A stretch of DNA of 64,000 bases from Megalonaias nervosa (taxonomy: Eukaryota; Mollusca; Bivalvia; Unionida; Unionidae): contig JAECUM010004450.1 of the NCBI GenBank assembly GCA_016617855.1, forward strand, positions 1 to 64,000, in the 5' to 3' direction. Each line of letters begins with the position of its first letter. Position 1 is the stretch's first letter. This document shows, piece by piece, positions 1 to 13,020 of the stretch. Under the pieces are notes generated by a model. It saw only the letters and a list, made by a program, of their open reading frames with translations, searched no databases and was not told the origin of the DNA. A program made the position numbers and the translations under genes.

Positions 1-405
1 TGTACTTACCTTTTTGTATGGATTAAAATTTGAGTCTTTCTTGGCTTTATGGAACAAATGTGGCTTCTCGTGAGGCATAAATGATATAAAATTAACCTTG
101 GTGGAACATGTACTTTGGTCAACACTTCTTTCAGGAACGAAAACCTGACATCGGGAAACAGAAATCGGATTACTTAACACACGTTATGAATAAAATTGGT
201 TCTGGATACATATTACAAAATAAAATGCGGCCGCTTGTGAGGGGTAAATTTTATATTTTGCACTAATATGCTGGCCGCTGGTCGCGTTAGCGGGGTGGCC
301 TTTCGTGTGGGGTACTTTTGAACACAAACTCATCTGTGCCGTTGGATTCTGGCCTTAAGGAGTGGGTGGCCACTGGTCAGGGGGGCCGTTCAAGAGGGGG
401 ACTTC
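1..405. mobile_element. hAT-like non-autonomous element, one end only (CAGTGG family copy 1)
   Basis: From about base 90 this stretch aligns by eye with 28940-29254, including the shared phrases 'catgtactttggtcaa', 'gcggccgcttgtgagggg' and 'gctggccgctggt'. It closes at about 405 with 'gagggggacttctg', a decayed version of the family end 'gggggaccactg'. The other end lies outside the window. It has no ORF. The family has repeated 'ggtggcc' motifs near its ends. Orientation and exact left limit are unknown. Confidence 0.7.
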
Positions 406-1196
406 TGTAGTATATCACTACATTACATGATGAAATTCCAACGACAAAAGTTCATAGTAACATGGTATGTATACAAGATCGCTACTTTACATGAACATAA
501 ATTTACAAGTACTGTACTCCCATTAATACCATTTTCTTTCAGAGCAGTGGATGCTCAGCTTGGTCTAGAGTTCTTGTACTAATTGAAAACAAAAACAGCA
601 GATCAAACACCAACACCAGGTCAACACTGACATCCTCAACAACAGATCAAAACACCAACACCAGGTCAACACTGACATCCTCAGCTTGACCCGTTACTCC
701 AAATCCCAGCAGTACCTGCCAAGTGAGGCCATAACTCAATAATAAACTCGCTTGCTTACTCTTTAACCCTGGGAGGTTTTTGTCATTTTCTCCTGAAATG
801 CGAGCAGGAAACACATTTTCAGGGCTATTTCTGAAAACAGCCTAATACATCAACCTCCAAGAGATTTCTGGTTAACCTAATGCTTAGTTGTGTTAGAAAC
901 ATCATTTTTGATGGGCTATTTCACCCGCACATGAGCAGAAGGGTAAAAGTTGGAGTTCTTTTTTTTTTTCTTTTCTTTTTGCTAAACGGACCCATCATTT
1001 TCATATAGAGACTACTCTTTATTCCAAATGCCCATCTTATCCTACTTTTTGCAAAGGTTCACCTGTCTGTGTGCAGTTCAGACCGGTCTGCCTTAGATCT
1101 GAGGCCAAAAAGTCTAAAATCTGGACACAATCGGATTCCGACCTCAGGCGAATTTTGGGTGGAAAAAACTCTGGTCCAAAAAATTACATTTTTCCC
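406..1196. other. No gene recognised; short 50-bp duplication
   Basis: The block at 597-680 contains two copies of a ~46-50-bp unit ('cagatcaaacaccaacacca' then 'ggtcaacactgacatcctca'). The rest is plain AT-rich DNA with short open frames of no recognisable content. Confidence 0.6.
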
Positions 1197-1638
1197 TCTT
1201 TATTTTGTAGTGCAACTAGAATGTTCAGATTATTTGGTATCATTGTAGAGCTACATCTGTCTACCTTTCCATAATACCACCCACTTTAGTGTATCATACA
1301 TGACCTTGACGCTACAGAGTTCAGAAGTAGGCTATTACCTCCTGCCGCGTAAAAGTGGTGCCAGCGGTTAATGTGTTAAGCAGGCACAAATTACACAAAG
1401 CGTAAATATTAAACATCTCTTTATTTTGTAGTGCAACTAGAATGTTCAGATTATTTGGTATCATTGTAGAGCTACATCTGTCTACCTTTCCATAATACCA
1501 CCCACTTTAGTGTATCATACATGACCTTGACGCTACAGAGTTCAGAAGTAGGCTATTACCTCCTGCCGCGTAAAAGTGGTGCCAGCGGTTAATGTGTTAA
1601 GCAGGCACAAATTACACAAAGCGTAAATATTAAACATC
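1197..1638. repeat. Exact-looking 221-bp tandem duplication
   Basis: The segment beginning 'tctttattttgtagtgcaac' at 1197 is repeated from 1418 with a constant offset of 221 bases. I saw no mismatch between the copies when comparing them by eye. Such identity implies a very recent duplication or an assembly artefact. No gene is recognised in it. Confidence 0.9.
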
Positions 1639-1799
1639 CATCCCCTCAAGAATACGTAGACCCATATACACTTCATCAAAGTGTAGAAGACCATTACACT
1701 AATCAAGATAATCAGACTACATTCAAACATAATAATGTAAGTCACATTGTCATGCAAAATTGTGTTCTCTGTGACTTGATCCCTTATGACCAGAGATTA

Positions 1800-1801
<2 letters not shown>

Positions 1802-1876
<75 letters not shown>
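1802..1876. repeat. (TG)n microsatellite
   Basis: About 34 uninterrupted TG dinucleotides ending in 'cgcgcg', a possible Z-DNA-forming run. Confidence 0.97.
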
Positions 1877-1984
1877 AACAACCATCAAATATAAACATGT
1901 TTCAAAAAGCCAATTTTTATCTTTGGCTACTGAAGAAAATCAAAACATATTCCATTTCAGTATAGGATGATCTTTGTATTAAAG

Positions 1985-2440
1985 TTATATTCAGCCATAT
2001 CTGGACTATAGTAATGTAATTTGGGGTAATACCTCTAATTAAAAAATACAAAACCTATACAACTCCAAAAGTGGGCATGCCATTTTATTCTAGATCGAAG
2101 AAAAGACAATTTCCAGGATGCAATGAATACAAAAACTTTAACAATACATAAAAGAATATTTCTTAGAAAGGCCAAATTTATGTATAAAGAGTGCTTTAAA
2201 AAACCATTCCTGTTTATCTAAGCAATATCTTTCACCAAAGAGATGCTGATGGTACTCCAAATTTAAGGTCCATAAGAAGTAAAAATTACATTATACCAAA
2301 GCCAAAGAAGGAATTCTTTTAAAAAAAGTTTTCAATACGCAGGTCCACTGATAATCTGACATGGAACAAAATTCCCAGTGGCATAAGGTAGGCTCCAAGC
2401 ATTTCTTCTTTTGATAATTTATGTCTCAAATGGATGAAAT
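1985..2440 (+). pseudogene. Non-LTR retrotransposon (LINE) 3' fragment, decayed
   Basis: Conceptual translation in shifting frames gives DYSNVIWGN, then KAKFMYK-like and IIPKPKKEF-like phrases. They occur in the same order as in the better preserved LINE fragment at 56635-57430 (DYCNTVWGN, KAKLMYR, KIPKPIKELF). This is the segment C-terminal to the reverse transcriptase palm in jockey/CR1-like elements. Stops and frameshifts are frequent, so it is a relic. The family assignment rests on my recognition of the motif order only. Confidence 0.6.
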
Positions 2441-2744
2441 AATAAGACAGCTGAACAGTTCTAGTAATATAAATACCTCTTGCTTTATATTGTACTTTTG
2501 CATCTTTTCGCATGGTTGAATTTTTCAATACAGAATGGTATTTTATATTTTACATGTTTTTTGTGTTCACAGATGCCTGTTCATATATTCCAGGCTTGAT
2601 ACTTTGATTTTTTGAATTACTTAATTCTTTAGTGTCAAGCCAAATTTATCACATGTTGTATATACTGTATATATCATACATAACATCTAAAAGGTATCAT
2701 GGCAGATTAGTTCTGTAATTATTATCCATTCAGCAGGAGTAGTG

Positions 2745-2875
2745 ATAACACGATTTTGTGGTGGCCATACTGGATGTCAGACCAGGACCATTTTCATTTA
2801 GGAATAACTAAGTAATATCAGAGAAATGAGCTTGGATAACTTTTTTCCCAAGAGACCCCTATTATATTAAAATGC
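2745..2875. repeat. Family S degenerate repeat, isolated copy
   Basis: It contains 'gtggccatactggatgtcag', 'ccattttcatttagga' and 'aactaagtaatatcag', matching the core phrases of the dispersed ~150-bp family S seen at 11.8-13.0, 19-20, 22 and 54-57 kb. Confidence 0.6.
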
Positions 2876-3318
2876 ATTAAAGTAAATGTAGATGCACTGC
2901 AGCACAGGTATTTACAATTTCATACAAAAAGAAACTGAGGGAAAGGGAAAAGAAAAGTTAACAGCATGTTAGAACAAACAAAAGAAAAATTGGAGAATTA
3001 ATTAAAGTACTTATTAATCACAGATGTCATGAAGCCATTTTCTTATTCTTTTAATCAAAATTATTTAATGAAGGTGCATTTTTTAATTACTTTCAGTAAC
3101 CTATTCCAAATCAATTGGCCCAATAATGCTAAACTTATCTTAAATAAACAATTCATTTTGTAGTTATCAGAATTTGTAATTATTACTCGTAACAGGGTTG
3201 AATTTTGGCAGATTTAGTTAAGAACTACTGAGGATACTCATGGTTTGAAATTTAGCACACAAGTTTAATATTTTTAAAAAATCTTTTCTTTGAGTGGAAT
3301 CTGTATAGTTTCATCTAC
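2876..3318. other. No feature recognised
   Basis: AT-rich DNA leading into the large minisatellite. No coding or repeat signal is recognised. Confidence 0.5.
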
Positions 3319-6300
3319 CATAAACACAATAGCCCATTTCTTGACAAAAATAACCACAACAACCCATTTCTTGACAACAATAACCACAACAGCCTATTTC
3401 TTAACTACAAAACCACAACAGCCCATTTCTTGACACTAGAACCACAACAGCCCATTTCTTGACTACCAAAACTACAACAGCCCATTTCTTGACTACCAAA
3501 ACCACAACAACCCATTTCTTGATTACCATAACCACAATAGCCCATTTCTTGACTAACAAAACCACAACAGCCCATTTCCTGACAACTAAAGCCACAACAG
3601 CCCATTTCTTCACTACCAAAAACACAACAGCTCATTTCTCAACAACTAAAACTACAACAGCCCATTTCTTGATGACCATAACCACAAAAGCCCGATTTTT
3701 GACTATTATAACCACAATAGCTCATTTCTTGACTACCAAAACCACAAAAGCCCATTTCTTGACTACCAAAACCACAACAGCCTATTTCCTGACAACTAAA
3801 ACCACAACAGCCCATTCATTGACTACCAAAAACACAAACAACAGCCCATTTCTTAACCACTATAACCACAATAGCCCATTTCTTGACTACCAAAACCACA
3901 ACAGTCCATTTCTTGACAACTAAAACCATAACAGCCAATTTCTTCACTACCAAAAACACAACAGCTCATTTATCAACAGCTAAAACCACAACAGCCCATT
4001 TATTGATGACCATAACCACAACAGCCCATTTCTTGACCACTATAGCCACAATATCCGATTTCTTGACTACCAACACCACAACAGCCCATTTCTTGACTAC
4101 CAAAAGCACAACAGCCTATTCATTGGCAACTAAAACCACAACAGCCCATTTATTGACTACCAAAAACACAACAGCTCATTTCTCAACAACAATAAAACAG
4201 CCCATTTCTTAATGACCATAACCACAACAGCCCATTTATTGACCATTATAACCACAACAGTCCATTTCTTGACTACCAAAACCACAACAGCCCATTTCTT
4301 GACAACCATAACCACAATAGCCCATTTCTTGACAACCATAACCACAACAGCCCATTTCTTGACTACTAAAACCACAACAACCCATTTCTTGACTACCAAA
4401 ACCACAACAGCCCATTTCTTGACTACCAAAATTACAACAGCCCATTTCTTGACAACTAAAACCACAACAGCCCATTTCTTGACTACCAAAAACACAACAG
4501 CTCATTTCTCAACAACTAAAACCACAACAGCCCATTTCTTGACCACTATAACCACAATAGCCCATTTCTTGACTACCAAAACCACAACAGCCCATATCTT
4601 GACTACCAAAAGCACAACAGCCCATTACTGACAACTAAAACCACAACAGCCCATTTATTGAATACCAAAAACACAACAGCTCATTTCTCAACATCTAAAA
4701 CAACAGCCCATTTCTTGATGACCATAACCACAACAGCCCATTTCTTGACTTCCAAAACCACAACAGCCCATTTCTTGACTTCCAAACCCACAACAGCCCA
4801 TTTCTTGACAACTAAAACCACAACAGCCCCTTTCTTGACCACCAAAACCACAACAGCCCATTTCTGGACAACTAAAACCACAATTGCCCATTTCTTGCTT
4901 ACCAAAACCACAACAGCCCATTTCTTGACTACCAAAAACACAACAGTCCATTTCTTGACTACCAAAACCACAATAGCCCATTTGTTGACTACCAAAACCA
5001 CAACAGCCCATTTCTTGACAACTAAAACCACAACAGCCCATTTCTTGACAACCATAACCACAATAGCCCATTTCTTGACAACCATAACCACAATAGCCCA
5101 TTTCTTGCCTACCAAAACCACAATAGCCCATTTCTTGACAACCAAAACCACAACAGCCCATTTCTTAACACCTAAAACCACAACAGCCTATTTCTTGACA
5201 ACCATAACCACATAAGCCCATTTCTTGACTACCAAAGCCACAACAGCCCATTTACTGACAACTAAAACCACAACTGCCCATTTATTGAATACCAAAAACA
5301 CAACAGCTCATTTCTCAACAACTAAAACAGCACATTTCTTGATGACCATAACCACAACAGCCCATTTCTTGACTTCCAAAACCACAACAGCCCATTTCTT
5401 GACTACCAAAACCACAACAGCTCATTTCTCAACAACTAAAACCACAACAGCCCATTTCTTGATGACCATAACCGCAACAGTCCATTTCTTGACTACCAAA
5501 ACCACAACAGCCCATTTCTTGACTACCAAAACCACAACAGCCCATTTCTGAACAACTAAAACCACAACAGCCCATTTCTTGATGACCATAACCGCAACAG
5601 TCCATTTCTTCACTACCAAAACCACAACAGCCCATTTCTTGACTACCAAAACCACAACAGCCCATTTCTTGACAACTAAAACCACAACAGCCCATTTCTT
5701 GTCAACCATAACCACAACAGCTCATTTCTCAACAACTAAAACAAGAGCCCATTTCTTGATGACCATAACCACAACAGCCCATTTCTTGACTACCAAAACC
5801 ACAACAGCCCATTTCTTGACAACTAAAACCACAACAGCCCATTTCTTGACCACCAAAACCACAACAGCCCATTTCTGAACAACTAAAACCACAACAGCCC
5901 ATTTATTGACTACCAAAACCACAACAGCTCATTTCTCAACAACTAAAACCACAACAGCCCATTTCTTGATGACCATAACCACAACAGTCCATTTCTTGAC
6001 CACTATAACCACAATAGCCCATTTCTTGACAACCATAACCACAATAGCCCATTTCTTGACAACCATAACCACAATAGCCCATTTCTTGACAACCATAACC
6101 ACAATAGCCCATTTCTTGACAACCATAACCACAATAGCCCATTTCTTGACTACTAAAACCACAACAGCCCATTTCTTGACTACCAAAACCACAACAGCCC
6201 ATTTCTTGACTACCAAAACCACAACAGCCCATTTCTTGACAACTAAAACCACAACAGCCCATTTCTTGACTACCAAAAACACAACAGCTCATTTCTCAAC

Positions 6301-8765
6301 AACTAAAACAAGAGCCCATTTCTTGATGACCATAACCACAACAGCCCATTTCTTGACTACCAAAACCACAACAGTCCATTTCTTGACTACCAAAAACACA
6401 ATAGCCCATTTCTTGACAACTAAAACTACAACAGCCCATTTCTTGACTACCAAAAACACAACAGCTCATTTCTCAACAACTAAAACCACAACAGCCCATT
6501 TCTTGACAACCATAACCACAATAGCCCATTTCTTGCCTACCAAAACCACAATAGCCCATTTCTTGACAACCAAAACCACAACAGCCCATTTCTTGACAAC
6601 CAAAACCACAACAGCCCATTTCTTAACACCTAAAACCACAACAGCCTATTTCTTGACAACCATAACCACATAAGCCCATTTCTTGACTACCAAAACCACA
6701 ACTGCCCATTTATTGAATACCAAATACACAACAGCTCATTTCTCAACAACTAAAACAGCACATTTCTTGATGACCATAACCACAACAGCCCATTTCTTGA
6801 CTAACAAAACCACAACAGCCCATTTCTTGACTACCAAAACCACAACAGCCCATTTCTTGACCACCAAAACCACAACAGCCCATTTCTCAACAACTAAAAC
6901 CACAACAGCCCATTTCTTGATGACCATAACCGCAACAGTCCATTTCTTGACTACCAAAACTACAACAGCCCATTTCTTGACTACCAAAACCACAACAGCC
7001 CATTTCTTGACAACTAAAACCACAACAGCCCATTTCTTGTCAACCATAACCACAACAGCTCATTTCTCAACAACTAAAACAAGAGCCCATTTCTTGATGA
7101 CCATAACCACAACAGCCCATTTCTTGACCACCAAAACCACAACAGCCCATTTCTGGACAACTAAAACCACAACAGCCCATTTCTTGACTACCAAAACCAC
7201 AACAGCTCATTTCTCAACAACTAAAACCACAACAGCCCATTTCTTGATGACCATAACTGCAACAGTCCATTTCTTGACCACTATAACCACAATAGCCCAT
7301 TTCTTGACAACCATAACCACAATAGCCCATTTCTTGACAACCATAACCACAATAGCCCATTTCTTGACAACCATAACCACAACAGCCCATTTCTTGACTA
7401 CTAAAACCACAACAACCCATTTCTTGACTACCAAAACCACAACAGCCCATTTCTTGACTACCAAAACCACAACAGCCCATTTACTGACAACTAAAACCAC
7501 AACTGCCCATTTATTGAATACCAAATACACAACAGCTCATTTCTCAACAACTAAAACAGCACATTTCTTGATGACCATAACCACAACAGCCCATTTCTTG
7601 ACTTCCAAAACCACAACAGCCCATTTCTTGACTACCAAAACCACAACAGCCCATTTCTTGACCACCAAAACCACAACAGCCCATTTCTGAACAACTAAAA
7701 CCACAACAGCCCATTTATTGACTACCAAAACCACAACAGCTCATTTCTCAACAACTAAAACCACAACAGCCCATTTCTTGATGACCATAACCGCAACAGT
7801 CCATTTCTTGACCACCAAAACCACAACAGCCCATTTCTGGACAACTAAAACCACAACAGCCCATTTCTTGACTACCAAAACCACAACAGCTCATTTCTCA
7901 ACAACTAAAACCACAACAGCCCATTTCTTGATGACCATAACTGCAACAGTCCATTTCTTGACCACTATAACCACAATAGCCCATTTCTTGACAACCATAA
8001 CCACAATAGCCCATTTCTTGACAACCATAACCACAATAGCCCATTTCTTGATGACCATAACCACAACAGCCCATTTCTTGACTACCAAAACCACAACAGT
8101 CCATTTCTTGACTACCAAAACCACAATAGCCCATTTGTTGACTACTAAAACCACAACAGCCCATTTCTTGACAACTAAAACCACAACAGCCCATTTCTTG
8201 ACTACCAAAAACACAACAGCTCATTTCTCAACAACTAAAACCACAACAGCCCATTTCTTGACCACTATAACCACAATAACCCATTTCTTGACTACCAAAA
8301 CCACCACAGCCCATTTCTTGACAACCTAACCACAATAGCCCATTTCTTGACTACCAAAACCACAATAGCCCATTTCTTGTCAACCATAACCACAACAGCC
8401 CATTTCTTGACACCTAAAACCACAATAGCCCATTTCTTGACTACCAAAACCACAACAACCCATTTCTTGACTACCAAAACCACAACAACCCATTTCTTGA
8501 CTACCAAAAAACACATCTCATTTCTCAACAGCTAAAACCACAACAGCCCATTTCTTGATGACCATAACCACAACAGCCCATTTCTTGACTACTGTAACAA
8601 CAGCCCATTTCTTGACTACCAAAACCACAATAGCCCATTTCCTGACTACCAAAACCACAACAGTCCATTTCTTGACTACCAAAACCACAACAGCCCATTT
8701 CTTGACTGCCAAAACCACAATAGCCCTTTTCTTGTCTACCATTACCACAACAGTCCATTTCTTGA
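3319..8765. repeat. Giant 30-bp minisatellite (about 180 units)
   Basis: The basic unit reads 'cccatttcttgactaccaaa' followed by 'accacaacag' (30 bp) and repeats for about 5.4 kb. Recurring variant units ('gctcatttctcaacaactaa', 'gatgaccataacc', 'cataaccacaatag') occur in a fixed order, which gives higher-order periods. The 30-bp unit is a multiple of three and lacks stops in several frames, so long open frames arise on both strands. The plus frame reads TTKTTTAHFL repeats; the minus frames read VVKKWAVVVL and QEMGCCGFGS repeats. The plus frame stays in register from 4658 to 8329 but is cut by five stops. I call it non-coding, with a small chance of a relic Thr-rich, mucin-like exon. Confidence 0.97.
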
Positions 8766-8873
8766 GTTGGAACAGTTTAGTCAAGTGTGAAAGTAGTTTC
8801 CCCAGACCAGACAGCAATCAAAGTTGGGCTAACAAGTAAACTTTCATGAAACATAACTCTATGAGGAATCGGG

Positions 8874-8956
8874 TGGGCTAGGTGAGTATCAAACATGTCA
8901 CCCTTGCTCCATGTCCAATGCTCTACCAACTAAGCTACCAATGCTCCCTCATTGTT
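8874..8956 (-). mobile_element. tRNA-derived SINE head (degenerate)
   Basis: On the minus strand it reads 'attggtagcttagttggtag' then 'agcattgga', a clear A-box and D-arm. It is followed at tRNA-like spacing by a weak B-box 'gtttgatactc'. The T-arm is too degenerate for a working tRNA gene, so a SINE or tRNA pseudogene is more likely. Confidence 0.55.
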
Positions 8957-8984
8957 ATGCAATGAAAATCCAAAGCACAATCTA

Positions 8985-9170
8985 GCCAATAAACAAAGTG
9001 AAACAAATCTTAAGTGCTGCAAAGCCAAACCATTCTGCACAATACAAAGTGACACAAATATGATGTGTCACAAAGCCAAACCTGTCTGCCAAATACAAAG
9101 TGAATGTGAAGTGGCACAAAGCCAAACCAGTCTGCCGAATATCAAGTGAAACAATGTAAAGTACCACAAA
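8985..9170. repeat. Short tandem repeat, ~53-bp unit, about 3.5 copies
   Basis: Three diverged copies share 'aatacaaagtga', 'cacaaagccaaacc' and 'gtctgcc'. The copies differ at many sites, so the array is old. Confidence 0.8.
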
Positions 9171-9254
9171 TTTTGGAACACTAGACAGTGCTGCAAGCAT
9201 TCACTTAAACACGGGAACAATGCATGCCAAATAACTTTACAGCAAACAATTGTA

Positions 9255-9278
9255 ATACACACACACACACACACACAT

Positions 9279-9332
<54 letters not shown>
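9255..9332. repeat. (AC)n and (AT)n microsatellites
   Basis: An AC run at 9255-9277 is followed by an uninterrupted TA run at about 9285-9332. Confidence 0.95.
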
Positions 9333-9335
<3 letters not shown>

Positions 9336-10219
9336 AGGATGAATATAATGATAAAAATTTTGTTGCATACTGGCCTAATGCTGTATCATCATTAATGTAA
9401 CACCTTCTCCAATAAAAATGGGCTTTCTTGATGCAAACAATTCACAAGATGGCAAAGACTTTGCTGCTTTTCACCTTATTAAAATGTAAATTTTTCAATG
9501 CTGATGCAGCTTGGGCAGGTCAACAGTACTTTGGGTCCAGAATGCACACAAAATACTCACAGGTCTGATTTAAGTGCAATGGCAATCATTCACAAGGAAA
9601 AGTGTTTAGTAGCATCACAGAACATAACCATATACTCACATGACATAATCATATAATTAAAACATAATCTATATAACAGCAAATCCTCCAACAAGACATG
9701 TTCATGAACTACTTAACCGTTCCCTACCAGTAGACCTCGTTTACATTTGTCAGCTAATTAAAGTAGTAGAGCCTTTGCCTTCATAAAGGATTGCCAGATC
9801 TATGATAAACTCAGCTATCTTCTGCAGCTCTGAAATGCTGTGTAGGAGTTTTAAACATACATGCAACATTAGATCACCCCTGAGTAATACGGCAAAGGAT
9901 TGGCACTAAATATGTTCATTTTATTTGTTTAAGCTCATGTCTCAAATTCGTTTAGCATTTACAAATTTCTTTAGGTCCTCCAGGATAAAGGCCACATTAT
10001 CAATATAAAAAGGTCCCAATGCTAAAATAAATATTTCAGAATTAGGTAGAATTTCACAATTACTGATAAATGGCAAACCAGTGAAAAGTCAATTCCCCAC
10101 TGCAACTATGTTCTGGGATATGTTAATGAAGCTTTTTTTTGTGGAAAGTAGCCAGTACCAGTTTGAAATATTTGCACTGTGCCATCCTAGCCTTGCTTTT
10201 ATTATCATAGAAACGCCTC
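9333..10219. other. No feature recognised
   Basis: AT-rich DNA without recognisable coding, RNA or element signal. Confidence 0.5.
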
Positions 10220-11590
10220 TGTTTAGTCTTGGATAGTGACTGTTGTGGCTTAGTGAATGCAGCACACTGTCAGAAGAAGTTATGTGAAGTTATTAGAACA
10301 GAGTCTACTGAAATTATGTTTTGCCTTGGGTAGTGACTTTAGTACAGTATCTGATGAAGTTATATTTTGCCTTGGATCATGACTTGGCACAGTGTCCATG
10401 AGGTTACGTTTTGCCTTGGATCATGACTTGGCACAGTGTCCATGAGGTTACGTTTTGCCTTGGATCATGACTTGGCACAGTGTCCATGAGGTTACGTTTT
10501 GCCTTGGATCATGACTTGGCACAGTGTCCATGAGGTTACGTTTTGCCTTGGATCATGACTTGGCACAGTGTCCATGAGGTTACGTTTTGCCTTGGATCAT
10601 GACTTGGCACAGTGTCCATGAGGTTACGTTTTGCCTTGGATCATGACTTGGCACAATGTCCATGAGGTTACGTTTTGCCTTGGATCATGACTTGGCACAG
10701 TGTCCATGAGGTTACGTTTTGCCTTGGATCATGACTTGGCACAGTGTCCATGAGGTTACGTTTTGCCTTGGATCATGACTTGGCACAGTGTCCATGAGGT
10801 TACGTTTTGCCTTGGATCATGACTTGGCACAGTGTCCATGAGGTTATGTTTTGCCTTGGATCATGACTTGGCACAGTGTCCATGAGGTTACGTTTTGCCT
10901 TTGATAGTGACTTTAGCATAGTGTCCAATGAGGTTGTTTTGTTTTGGATATTAACTTTAGCAATGTCCAATGAGATTTTACATTTGACTGTGACTTAAGC
11001 ACAATGTTCAATGAGATTGTTTTGCCTTGGATAGTGACTTTAGTATGGAGTACAGTGAAGTTATTAGCAGAGTCCAGTGAAATTATGTTTAGCCTTGGAG
11101 AGTTACTCAGCACAGTGCCCACTGAGGTTACGTTTTGCTTTGGATAGTGACTATAACATAGTATCCAAAGAAGTTATGTTTTGCCTTGGATAATGACTTT
11201 AGCACAGTGTCCATTGAGGTTATGTTTGGCCTTGGATAGTGACTGTAGCACAGTGTCCAATGAGATTATGTTTTGCCTTGGATAGTGACTGTAGCACAGT
11301 GTCCAATGAGATTGTGTTTTGCCTTGGATAGTAACTGTAGCATAGTATTCAATGATGTTTTGCCTTAGATAGTGATTGTAGCACAGTGTCCAATGAGATT
11401 ATGTTTTGCTTTGGATAGTGACTTTAGCACAGAGTCCAGTTAAGTTATTAGCAGAGTCCAGTGAAATTATGTTTTGCCTTGGATAGTGACTTACAGTACA
11501 GTGTCCAATGAAGTTACATTTTGCCTTGGATCATGACTTAGCAGTGTCCATGAGGTTATGTTTTGCCTTTGATCACAGTGTTCAATATAT
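10220..11590. repeat. 44-bp minisatellite with homogenised core
   Basis: From 10371 to about 10903 the 44-bp unit ('cttggatcatgacttggcac', 'agtgtccatgaggttacgtt', 'ttgc') repeats about twelve times with almost no change. On both sides (10220-10370 and 10904-11590) older units of about 44-60 bp persist, with 'atagtgactttagcac' in place of 'atcatgacttggcac' and many indels. The pattern fits recent local expansion inside an old array. Confidence 0.95.
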
Positions 11591-11639
11591 ATGTATTGTT
11601 TATAACTTCTGTCTGCATGGGTTGGAGTTGCAGGCTAGG

Positions 11640-11745
11640 CATACGTGGGTATTTCAGAAAGCTTGCCAGTAGCTTCCCATAGGTCAGTGGATCTTTCCAG
11701 GGTTTTCCTGGGTTCTCCCTTCACCAAATATGCTGCTTCCATATA
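11640..11745 (-). mobile_element. Meta-like SINE block, copy 1
   Basis: On the minus strand it contains 'gggagaacccaggaaaaccc', 'ccactgacct' and 'gaagctactggcaagctttc'. These phrases occur in the same order in copies at 20995, 32045 and 49643. The order resembles the conserved central block of metazoan Meta-type SINEs as I remember them. Confidence 0.6.
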
Positions 11746-11794
11746 TTTAGCCTATGCTATTAAACACGTAACAAAAAAATGATTTACAATTTAT

Positions 11795-13020
11795 CCATTG
11801 TGGTGATCATATTGGATGTAAAATAGCACCGTTTTCATTTACGACCAACTAGACATCATTACAAGTGCTTTTGGTGAAAACATGCAAATAGGACCATCCA
11901 TCCAGGAGGATTAGCTGTAACAAGATTTTCAAGCTGGCCAACATGGCCAAGCTGCCAGATAGGTGTCCTTTTTACTTAGGCACAACTATACACCATAGAA
12001 AGTATTCTGATGAAAACCCCATGTTGATAAGACTTTCTCTTTAGAAGGAACAGCAGTAGCAAGAATAGCAAGATAGCAGCCAATGTGGCCATTCTGGATA
12101 TCAAAGCAGCAGAGATTTTCACTTGAGGCCAGCCAGATATTACAAGAAGTCTATATGGAAAAACCCAATGTGGACATGACCACCCATCTATGAACAGCAA
12201 TAACTAAATTCAATTAGCCACATGTGTGAAACTTTAATTATGAACAAGATTCCCTCTACAGGACTTGTACTCTACTTGGCAAGAAGAATTTCAAGGCATT
12301 CAAGATAAGACCATTTCTTCCTTTAAATGTCAAGTGTTGAAACCATCTATGACATTCTTCAGTAATAACAAGATTTTCAAATTAGCAGCGGTGGTACACA
12401 TACTGGATGTCTGCTTAACACCATTTTCATTTTTGGCAAAGTATACATCATTACAAGCCTTTCAGCAAAAGATCAGATCATAATCATCCATTCAGGGGGA
12501 CAACAAGATTTTTATGACAGTCGGCATGCCAGCAACATTGGATGTATGACTGCTGGTAGCACCATTTTCATTTCAGACTTACGAAAACCCCGTAAGAAGT
12601 GAAAGACTTAAGACAGTTATCATGGCAACCATATCAGATATACAATTGCCACCATTTTTATTTAGGACCAACTAAGTATTATAAATCTATTGGTGAAAAC
12701 CCGATGTAGATATAGCCATCCATTGGGTCTGGAGTAGAGATGACGTATTTTCAAGATATGACTTTCCATTCAGGAGGAGTAGCAATAACTGGATTTTCAA
12801 GATGGCTTACATGGAGCCATTGTAAGCGGATGCCAAATCAGCATTTAAGACCAGATGGACATCATAAGAACTTTTCTGGTGAAAACCCTGTGTTGACAAG
12901 ACTTTCTGTTCACTGAGAAATGACTGCTATCGTGGCCATATTAGACATTAGACCGGAGGGGGGGGGGGGGGAAACCATGTTCAATTAGGACCTGCCAAGA
13001 CTGATGTGTGGTCTGATCCC
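11795..13020. repeat. Family S: degenerate tandem array, ~150-bp period
   Basis: At least six diverged copies of a unit with these phrases in order: 'ccatccattcaggagga', 'taacaagattttcaa', 'atggctgcc', 'ggccatattggat', 'accattttcatttagga', 'ccaactagacatca', 'ggtgaaaaccc'. Indels are common. A poly-G run lies at 12958-12971. Open frames in it are incidental. Confidence 0.8.

Noticed and set aside
3319..8765. CRISPR-like array
   Set aside because: Repeats are head to tail with no unique spacers, and the surroundings are eukaryotic mobile elements.
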